This document shows, piece by piece, positions 1 to 4,666 of a stretch of DNA of 5,043 nucleotides. Source of the DNA: an uncultured Porphyromonadaceae bacterium (GTDB lineage Bacteria; Bacteroidota; Bacteroidia; Bacteroidales; Muribaculaceae); NCBI GenBank assembly GCA_900548875.1, contig URMA01000136.1:1-5043 (forward strand). The letters run 5' to 3'. The number at the start of each line of letters is the position of its first letter. Within the stretch, counting starts at the first letter, position 1. A program made the position numbers and the translations under genes. The notes beneath the pieces are model-generated. The model was not told the origin of the DNA. It saw only the letters and a program-made list of their open reading frames with translations, and ran no database searches.

Positions 1-373
1 GTCCGCCGCCGTTAGCCTTGAAATAGTTGAAAGCGGCAGTAATCATGCGCACGAAGCCTACGGAGTTGGTTTGTACGGTACGTAATTCGATTTCAGGGTC
101 GAGATTCGGGTTTTGGCTGCCGATGCCCGACGACAAGAATATGAGGTCGGCTCCGCCCATGCGTTCCAACAGTTCCAACATGAGTTTGCCGGCGTTTTCG
201 TCGGTCACGTCAAGGACTTGCGTGTAAATCCGTTCGTCGCAATCCTTTGCAAACTGTTCCAATAGCGACTGCCGCCGGCCGGCAATACCGACAGTCCAGC
301 CTTTTTCCCATAACAGGTGTGCCACTTCTTTTCCCATGCCGGAGGTGGCTCCAATAACAACAGCACGTTTCAT
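1..373 (-). CDS. Short-chain dehydrogenase/reductase (SDR), N-terminal part, cut by window edge
   Basis: This is the N-terminal 124 residues of an NAD(P)-dependent oxidoreductase of the classical SDR superfamily. The Rossmann nucleotide-binding loop is at residues 8-14 (GATSGMG, the G-x3-G-x-G pattern). An AGRR stretch at 31-34 places arginines after the second strand, which in this family favours NADP(H). LDVT at 54-57 is the usual adenine-ring contact. The canonical NNAG is replaced by SSGIG at 81-85. The structural Asn of the catalytic tetrad is N103 in TNSVG. The Ser-Tyr-Lys catalytic residues would lie beyond the window edge, so activity cannot be judged. The ATG at 373 is chosen because the Rossmann strand begins directly after it (MKRAVVIG). 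No Shine-Dalgarno sequence precedes it. The substrate is unknown because the N-terminal half of an SDR does not reveal it. Family assignment is firm; specific function is open. Confidence 0.9.
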   Translation of the reverse strand, partial: MKRAVVIGATSGMGKEVAHLLWEKGWTVGIAGRRQSLLEQFAKDCDERIYTQVLDVTDENAGKLMLELLERMGGADLIFLSSGIGSQNPNLDPEIELRTVQTNSVGFVRMITAAFNYFKANGGG

Positions 374-378
374 AAATT

Positions 379-407
379 CAAAGATACTACCAATGTTTTT
401 ACCGAAA
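379..407 (-). promoter_or_regulatory. Possible Bacteroidetes promoter for the SDR gene
   Basis: On the minus strand, TATCTTTG (379-386) matches the Bacteroidetes -7 consensus TAnnTTTG exactly. A TTTC (404-407) lies 17 bp upstream and is only an imperfect -33 box. Transcription would start almost at the ATG (373), giving a nearly leaderless mRNA. The motif is short and the region AT-rich, so chance is a real alternative. Confidence 0.3.
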
Positions 408-618
408 GGTCAGTCTTGTTTGCATTATAAAATTTTAACATGCCAATCCATATAATTGTCAGGTAAAAAGAAGTTTTTGCTCGTTTATTGGAAATGTCAG
501 CCGATGTTGTCTGTGGGAGGATACCAAAGGCACGTTGTTTGGGACGGAACAAGTGAAAAGCCTGTTTTTCGGATGAAAATCTTGTGAAAAAATCCAGTAA
601 AATAAATCGTCGTAAATA
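387..618. other. Intergenic region, no supported gene
   Basis: This AT-rich stretch separates two divergent transcription units, the SDR on the minus strand and the exported protein on the plus strand. I see no convincing coding sequence, tRNA, or hairpin followed by a T-run in it. The only open frame of note is a 60-codon minus-strand frame (370-552) that would need a TTG start. Its composition looks like translated non-coding DNA. Promoter elements sit at both edges of the region. Confidence 0.5.
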
Positions 619-650
619 CTTGTGAATTAAAAAGATTTATATTATATTTG
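619..650 (+). promoter_or_regulatory. Bacteroidetes-type promoter (-33 and -7 boxes)
   Basis: TATATTTG at 643-650 matches the Bacteroidetes sigma-ABfr -7 consensus TAnnTTTG perfectly. CTTG at 619-622 supplies the TTG core of the -33 box, 20 bp upstream, which is normal spacing for this phylum. The predicted transcription start is about 655-658, leaving a leader of roughly 60-65 nt before the ATG at 720. This supports the downstream start and argues against initiation at the in-frame TTG at 648, which lies inside the -7 box. Confidence 0.65.
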
Positions 651-652
651 CT

Positions 653-710
653 CGTGGCAAACAAAGTTTTGCCTCAGAGAAGGATAGGTTTAATTTTTTA
701 TATTGCCACG
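653..710 (+). repeat. Inverted repeat in the leader of the exported-protein gene
   Basis: CGTGGCAA (653-660) and TTGCCACG (703-710) are perfect 8-bp inverted repeats spanning most of the predicted untranslated leader. The right arm ends 9 nt before the ATG. Part of the left arm can instead pair locally: GGCAAA (656-661) with TTTGCC (668-673). The two pairings exclude each other. The predicted transcription start falls near or inside the left arm, so whether the long stem forms in RNA depends on the exact start. As DNA, the repeat could also be a protein-binding site. Confidence 0.45.
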
Positions 711-719
711 AAATTCACT

Positions 720-1349
720 ATGAAAGACTCATTGAAAACAATTGCCATTATTGCAGCCATGGCAGGAAGTACAATGTCTGCCAGTGGTGAGGAATTTGAC
801 GTAAACAAAGGTTTGTCACTTGACAGTTTGCATTTTGAAGGTGAAAAACTGAGCCGATCGTACAACGCGGCACGGCAGGAAGGGAATGAGGATTCGGCTG
901 CTCTTTTTTATGAGCAGTTAGGTGAATTGTTGTCCAAATACCGTAGTGGAAGTCAGATGAACATATTGTCGAAAACTTTTTCGGATTCCGTTCTGAAGTT
1001 GCAGAATCCGGAGACTGACGCACGTTTATTTGTTGAAGTGCGGAAGGCTGCCCTGCAAACACAGGACTTAAATACGCTGGCTGATATAGATGCGGCATTT
1101 TATGCCACATTCTGGCGCTACAAGGAACAACGGAGCGAACAGGAAGCTGAATCGTTGAAGGAATTTTACGACTATGGAAACGCCGGAGCAAGTCTTGGCT
1201 ACGAATTGGCGCAGGCTCAAGAAAGCAACGATGAACTATTGGAAGAAAGAATCCGGCGGAATGTGGATGGGGTGGCTGCAACACTCGGTTCGCAGACGGA
1301 ACTGTATCGTATGTTCGACGATGCGTTCCAGTATTTTGCCCGTTCGTAA
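720..1349 (+). CDS. Exported protein of unknown function (Bacteroidales)
   Basis: I do not recognise this 209-residue protein. The N-terminus looks like a Sec signal peptide: lysines at 2 and 6, a hydrophobic stretch at about 7-18 (TIAIIAAMAGST), then a small-residue region (MSASG) with likely cleavage near residues 21-23. There is no cysteine anywhere, so it is not a lipoprotein. After cleavage it is expected to be soluble in the periplasm or outside the cell. The mature part is acidic, rich in Glu, Gln, Ala and Leu, and appears almost wholly alpha-helical, with no visible metal-binding or catalytic motif and no further membrane segment. The ATG at 720 is preferred over the in-frame TTG at 648 because it begins the signal peptide directly and lies downstream of the predicted promoter. 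The gene stands alone, with its own promoter (619-650) and terminator (1375-1410). A family of small Bacteroidales periplasmic helical proteins is plausible, but no function is assigned. Confidence 0.75.
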   Translation: MKDSLKTIAIIAAMAGSTMSASGEEFDVNKGLSLDSLHFEGEKLSRSYNAARQEGNEDSAALFYEQLGELLSKYRSGSQMNILSKTFSDSVLKLQNPETDARLFVEVRKAALQTQDLNTLADIDAAFYATFWRYKEQRSEQEAESLKEFYDYGNAGASLGYELAQAQESNDELLEERIRRNVDGVAATLGSQTELYRMFDDAFQYFARS

Positions 1350-1374
1350 AAAGAAAACGGCAAGCACGATTTAG

Positions 1375-1410
1375 AAAGGCATTTCCCGGCAAATGGGAAG
1401 TGCCTTTTTT
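1375..1410 (+). terminator. Rho-independent terminator of the exported-protein gene
   Basis: AAAGGCATTTCCC (1375-1387) pairs with GGGAAGTGCCTTT (1395-1407) in a 13-bp stem with one G-T wobble and a 7-nt loop. A run of six T (1405-1410) follows. It begins 25 nt after the TAA stop. The A-run on the left arm means it could also work on the opposite strand. Confidence 0.88.
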
Positions 1411-1457
1411 GATTTTGTGGAATACGGATAATGTGCTTTGTAAACTGTTGTGATAAA

Positions 1458-1495
1458 ACGGCGGAATGAAATCTTGGTTGACTTCATTCCGCCGT
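1458..1495 (-). terminator. Hairpin terminator of the minus-strand guaD cluster
   Basis: ACGGCGGAATGAA (1458-1470) and TTCATTCCGCCGT (1483-1495) form a perfect 13-bp stem with a 12-nt loop, 20 nt beyond the guanine deaminase stop. On the minus strand it is followed by a short T-rich tail (TTTTATC), weaker than a full T-run. Its position at the end of a convergent unit supports a terminator. Confidence 0.75.
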
Positions 1496-1515
1496 CGCTG
1501 TTACTATGTGGTGGT

Positions 1516-2007
1516 TTAATATTCCGTTTTGTCTTCTTTGGCTTCCCATGCACGGAAGGCTTCGATGGCGTCTGTGTTGGGGATATGGATACAGGGGATG
1601 GAGCGTTCTTCCTTTGGTTTGTCGAGTTCGTCGTAGATGAACTTGTCGCTAAAGTCGATGGCGTCGGCATCTTCTTTGGTGTTTCCATAATAGATGCGTG
1701 CCACGCCTGCCCAATAGAGGGCACTCAGACACATCGGGCACGGCTCGCAGGAACTGTAAATGTAGCATCCGTCGAGTTTGAATGTGCCGAGCTTCTTGCA
1801 GGCGGCACGGATGGCGTTCACTTCCGCATGTGCTGTCGGGTCATTGTCGATGGTGACCGAGTTGGAAGCTGTCACTACCACTTTGCCGTCCTTTACAATG
1901 ACGGCACCAAAAGGACCTCCGCCGTTTTCCACGCTTTTCATCGAGGCTTCGGAGGCTATTTTCAGGTAGTTGAGGTCGGCTTCTGTGATTTCAATTTTCG
2001 TTTTCAT
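1516..2007 (-). CDS. guaD: Guanine deaminase (GuaD-type nucleobase deaminase)
   Basis: This 163-residue zinc enzyme of the cytidine deaminase fold should hydrolyse guanine to xanthine and ammonia in the cytoplasm, as part of purine salvage and catabolism. The zinc site is complete: HAE at 60-62 supplies the His ligand and the catalytic Glu, and PCPMC at 89-93 supplies two Cys ligands (C90, C93). GGPFGAVIVKDG (30-41) and NDPTAHAEV (55-63) match Bacillus subtilis GuaD closely. FIYDELDKP (123-131) and the C-terminal TEY are also shared with that enzyme, whose terminal segment is domain-swapped in the dimer. Those C-terminal features separate it from the tRNA adenosine deaminase TadA. Length is normal for GuaD (about 156-163). 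The ATG at 2007 has no Shine-Dalgarno sequence, as usual in Bacteroidetes. It lies 45 bp after the radical SAM gene with no terminator between, so co-transcription is likely. Action on another purine or pterin base is the main alternative. Confidence 0.92.
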   Translation of the reverse strand: MKTKIEITEADLNYLKIASEASMKSVENGGGPFGAVIVKDGKVVVTASNSVTIDNDPTAHAEVNAIRAACKKLGTFKLDGCYIYSSCEPCPMCLSALYWAGVARIYYGNTKEDADAIDFSDKFIYDELDKPKEERSIPCIHIPNTDAIEAFRAWEAKEDKTEY

Positions 2008-2052
2008 TGGTTGTACTTGAGTTATAATCCATTAATAAAAACAATATATCAG

Positions 2053-2991
2053 CTAAAAAGTTTGTTTTCCGGTGTACGATTGTCCTTGTACGATGTGCCG
2101 GCGGCGTATTTCAGCATTGAGCTTGTTGGTAAATTCGTAGTTTTTCAGCCCCCAGCGCGGTGAAAGAAGCAAGTGGTCGGGCGATTGCGATACGAACCTT
2201 TCTACGGCAATGTCGGGCCGCGTGCGGACCAGAAATTTCAGGCAGAGGTCGATATATTCCTCGGCGGTCCACGACGGAACGGTCAGTTCGCCGCGTGCTA
2301 CCTGGTTGGCAAGCCGTGTGCCTTTGATGAGTTGCAGCTGATGGAGTTTCAGCGTATCGATGGGCAGAGCCGATACGGCATCGGCCGTGTGCATGATGGT
2401 GGCTTCGTCTTCTCCCGGCAGTCCGAGAATGAGATGCAGTCCGCAAAGGATGTTTTTCTCGGCCGTGCGCTGTACGGCGTCGACGGTGTCCTCCCATGTA
2501 TGTCCGCGGTTGATGGTGAGCAGTGTGGCGTTATTGGCAGTTTCCGCTCCGTATTCCACCAGTACGAAAGTCTTTTTCGACAGCGCCTCCAGATAGTCGA
2601 GCAGGCTGTCGGGCATGCAGTCGGGCCGCGTGCCGATGATGATGCCTACCACATCGGGCACAGCCAGCGCCTCTTCGTACATGGCCGTCAGCCGTGGCAA
2701 TTCGGCGTAGGTGTTTGTATACGCCTGGAAATATGCAAGATACTTCATTTCCGGGTATTTCCGTGCAAAAAACTGCTTGCCCTTTTCCAACTGTTGCGTG
2801 ACGGTCAGTTCCGGCTGGCAGTAGTCCGGGTTGAATGTCTGGTTGTTGCAGTAGGTGCAGCCTCCCGTTCCTTTCAGCCCGTCGCGGTTTGGGCAGGTGA
2901 AACCCGCATTGATGGCTATTTTCTGCACTTTCTCGGAGAAATGCTTTTTCAGAAACTCCCCGAAGTCGTAGTATGGCTTTTGTTCCCCCAT
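2053..2991 (-). CDS. YhcC-family radical SAM protein (TIGR01212)
   Basis: This complete 312-residue cytoplasmic radical S-adenosylmethionine protein matches the TIGR01212/E. coli YhcC family, whose exact reaction is not established as far as I know. The [4Fe-4S] cluster site is C33, C45 and C48 (C-x11-C-x2-C, within the family signature CPNRDG...GGCTYC), a wider first spacing than the classic CxxxCxxC. Further family landmarks are GTRPDCMPD (about 148-156), the SAM-side glycine region EYGAET, the HLILGLPGE segment, and a C-terminal region with SQSPDHLLLSPRWG. The ATG at 2991 is chosen because the cluster-binding region follows at the usual distance. Upstream extension would run into aroC sequence. 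The start is only 4 nt after the aroC stop and has no Shine-Dalgarno sequence, which points to translational coupling. The gene is intact, with all three cysteines present. Confidence 0.94.
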   Translation of the reverse strand: MGEQKPYYDFGEFLKKHFSEKVQKIAINAGFTCPNRDGLKGTGGCTYCNNQTFNPDYCQPELTVTQQLEKGKQFFARKYPEMKYLAYFQAYTNTYAELPRLTAMYEEALAVPDVVGIIIGTRPDCMPDSLLDYLEALSKKTFVLVEYGAETANNATLLTINRGHTWEDTVDAVQRTAEKNILCGLHLILGLPGEDEATIMHTADAVSALPIDTLKLHQLQLIKGTRLANQVARGELTVPSWTAEEYIDLCLKFLVRTRPDIAVERFVSQSPDHLLLSPRWGLKNYEFTNKLNAEIRRRHIVQGQSYTGKQTF

Positions 2992-2995
2992 AGGT

Positions 2996-3628
2996 TCAGA
3001 AACGGCTGGTGCGGTTGATGAGCAGCATGTCGAACAGTACGATGGCCGCCATTGCCTCCACAATGGGCACGGCACGCGGCAGTACGCACGGGTCGTGACG
3101 GCCTTTGGCGCGCAGTATGGTTTCGTTGCCGCTGTCGTCGATGGTTTCTACATCTTTTAGAAGTGTGGCTACCGGCTTGAAAGCTACGCGGAAGTAGATG
3201 TCCTCGCCGTTGGAGATGCCTCCCTGTATGCCACCGGAGTGGTTGGATGCAGTGGTCACTTTTCCGTTGACCGTGCGGAATGCGTCGAGCATTTCGCTTC
3301 CACGGTGACCGACACCGGCAAATCCCATTCCGTATTCAAAGCCCTTGGCGGCGTTGATGCCCATCATGGCATAGGCAAGCCGGGCATGCAGCTTGTCGAA
3401 TACGGGTTCGCCCAGTCCGACGGGAACACCTTTCACAACGCAAGTTACGACACCGCCGATGGTGTCGCCGTCGCTCCGTACCTGATCGATGAGCGCATAC
3501 ATCTGTGCCGCTTTTTCCGGGTCGGGACAGCGCACGTCGTTCGATTCAATCAGTTCCGGATTGTAGCGTGTGTAGTCGCTGTCGAGGGCTATGTGGCCTA
3601 CCTGCGAGGTATAGGCATAGATTTTTAT
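2996..3628 (-). CDS. aroC: Chorismate synthase, C-terminal fragment only
   Basis: Chorismate synthase converts 5-enolpyruvylshikimate-3-phosphate to chorismate, the last step of the shikimate pathway, using reduced FMN. Only about 210 C-terminal residues are here; the full protein is about 350-360. Unmistakable motifs are KIYAYTSQVG at the fragment's start, GDTIGG, VPVGLGEPVFDKL, the NAAKGFEYG segment, NHSGGIQGG, SNGEDI and GRHDPCVLPRAVP. The stop is at 2996. The first ~148 residues are absent, including the N-terminal catalytic His region and the RSSARE motif just upstream of this fragment. In their place the frame continues without a stop into an unrelated dehydratase activator (from 3629). 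As written this could not be a functional chorismate synthase. The fragment itself looks intact and Bacteroidetes-like, so the native gene was probably whole and was cut by a false join. Confidence 0.93.
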   Translation of the reverse strand: MKIYAYTSQVGHIALDSDYTRYNPELIESNDVRCPDPEKAAQMYALIDQVRSDGDTIGGVVTCVVKGVPVGLGEPVFDKLHARLAYAMMGINAAKGFEYGMGFAGVGHRGSEMLDAFRTVNGKVTTASNHSGGIQGGISNGEDIYFRVAFKPVATLLKDVETIDDSGNETILRAKGRHDPCVLPRAVPIVEAMAAIVLFDMLLINRTSRF

Positions 3629-3640
3629 GCCGGACTGTTC
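3620..3640. other. Chimeric junction between Bacteroidales and Clostridia DNA
   Basis: Reading the minus strand, the activator sequence ...ARQALEQSG gives way to the chorismate synthase sequence KIYAYTSQ... within a few codons. Codon use shifts from GC-rich (CTG, CAG, GGC) to AT-containing (ATA, AAA, ATC) at 3620-3628. GC content, start-site style and gene content differ on either side. Both proteins are broken exactly here. The frame is preserved, so gene callers would report one long fused protein starting at 4666 and ending at 2996. The exact base is uncertain by perhaps ten nucleotides because SG-I/L fits both families. Confidence 0.85.
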
Positions 3641-3787
3641 CAGTGCCTGGCGGGCGCCGGTTGCAGCCCCGGCGCCGGTGGGCACAATGGCCCAGCCGCA
3701 GATCTTTCCGCTGCGATCCAGGATCACGGCATCGGTGCTGGCAGAGCCGCTGTCGATGCCGGCGGCATATTGTGCGTTGGTGTTCAT
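3629..3787 (-). CDS. 2-hydroxyacyl-CoA dehydratase activator (BadF/HgdC type), N-terminal 53 residues
   Basis: This is the start of an ASKHA-fold ATPase. In the HgdC/FldI/HadI family it hydrolyses ATP to push one electron from its own [4Fe-4S] cluster into the partner dehydratase. YAAGIDSGSASTDAVILD (7-24) is the phosphate-1 loop of the actin/Hsp70-like fold in this family. It is followed by the second strand with GWAIVPTGAG (31-40) and a helix ending at QALEQSG. The cluster cysteines and the rest of the ATP site should follow over a further ~200 residues, but the sequence switches to chorismate synthase here. The ATG at 3787 has an ideal ribosome binding site (AAGGAGG, 9-nt spacer). The frame upstream is open through the preceding dehydratase subunit, so this could also be the second domain of a fused protein. 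The family call rests on a short stretch but is strongly supported by its neighbours. Confidence 0.82.
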
Positions 3788-4666
3788 GGCGGGGGCCTCC
3801 TTGTTTTCGGTATCGGGAACGGCGTTCAGGCTTTCGGCAAATGCGCCCAGGCGGGTGCTCAGCTGCCCGCCGCCGCTGGTAAAGGTCTGGCGGGAACAGT
3901 CGGTTTCAATTTTTAATACCGGCAGATGGAACTGCTCCGGCGCGGTCAGGCCGGGGGCGTAATAATCACAGAACTGCACGGTGTGGTACACAATGCCAAC
4001 GGTCTGGCCGTCCACCAGGGCGGCGCGCTCACTGACCGGGGCATCCATCCGCATGCAGGGTATCTGGCCCAGCAGGGCGGCGGCGTAACCGGGCAAAAAG
4101 TCCTCCAGTGCGGCGGGGGCAACATCGGCAAGCTCACGGTTGCCGGTGCAGGTAGCATCCACCACGGGCAGGGCAAAGGCTTTCTGCACGGTATCATACA
4201 GCACGCTGCCGCCATGGGCACCCAGCAGGGTCAAATGCGGACCCTCGGCGTGGGGTTTGTGCACAAAAAAGGCGTGGGCGCGCTGAGCGTCGAATTCCTG
4301 CCCGGTGTACCGCTGCAGGGCATCCGCCAGCCTGCGCAGGTCCCGCGCAAAGCGGGCGCGGGTGGCCGGGGTGCTCTGGTGGGGGACGGGCAGCAGCTGC
4401 AAAAATTCCATCTTACCACTGGCAGCCAGCACATCGTAAACGCGCAGCATGGCATCGCAGCAGTTGGTCAGCACCAAAGCCCGGATGCCGGATTGCTCCA
4501 CCTGTTCCAGCACAGCCTTGGCGTAACCGCACAGGTTGGCGTGGGCGCAGCGCTCCGCGCAGGAAAAACTTTCCGCCAGCGGATCCAGCGCCGAGAAGGT
4601 GGCCCCATACCCGGCAAACAGTTCCAGCGGGGCGTATTTGCAGGCATAATAAATCGTTTTGCTCAT
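3788..4666 (-). CDS. 2-hydroxyacyl-CoA dehydratase-type subunit, in frame with the activator
   Basis: This 293-residue segment starts with MSKTIYYACKYAPLE and belongs to the 2-hydroxyacyl-CoA dehydratase D-component family (Pfam HGD-D), which binds a [4Fe-4S] cluster that reacts with the substrate. Candidate ligands are C36, C40 or C46, then C70 in TNCCD (68-71), and C233 in the diagnostic GIVYHTVQFCDYY segment (224-236). The family's terminal pattern is present as LKIETDCS (251-258) followed by GQLSTRLGAF (267-276). It is short for the family, where subunits are commonly about 370-430 residues. The ATG at 4666 overlaps the previous gene's TGA (ATGA) and has AGGAGG 7 nt upstream. There is no stop before the activator's ATG, only a 14-residue linker. 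Another frame has a TGA at 3826-3828, close to where such subunits normally end, so a one-base error could have hidden the true stop. The substrate is unknown; a double-cubane-cluster reductase-type role is an alternative to a dehydratase. Confidence 0.82.
3797..3803 (-). promoter_or_regulatory. Shine-Dalgarno site of the activator
   Basis: AAGGAGG lies 9 nt before the ATG at 3787, inside the coding sequence of the upstream subunit (within its NKEAPA linker). It suggests the activator can be translated by itself even though the upstream frame is open. Such a site is typical of Clostridia and unlike every start codon left of the junction. Confidence 0.75.

Noticed and set aside
370..552. 60-codon minus-strand frame whose TGA overlaps the SDR start (ATGA), resembling a coupled upstream small gene
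   Set aside because: It needs a TTG start, has no ribosome binding site or recognisable content, and its residues look like translated AT-rich intergenic DNA. The ATGA overlap can arise by chance.
648..719. Extension of the exported protein by 24 residues to a TTG start at 648
   Set aside because: The TTG lies inside the predicted -7 promoter box, and the extension would bury the signal peptide that begins at the ATG at 720.
2992..3075. Extension of the radical SAM protein to a start at 3075
   Set aside because: The extra 28 residues come from out-of-frame aroC sequence. The family N-terminus begins at 2991.
3600..3700. Horizontal transfer of a Clostridia operon into a Bacteroidales genome by insertion in aroC
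   Set aside because: There is no integrase, transposase, target-site duplication or inverted repeat at the boundary. The clean in-frame switch without mobile DNA fits an artefact better, though only one boundary is visible.
2996..4666. A genuine novel fusion enzyme linking dehydratase, activase and chorismate synthase
   Set aside because: Both the activator and chorismate synthase are truncated within their catalytic domains at the same point where composition and translation signals change phylum. A false join explains all of this.
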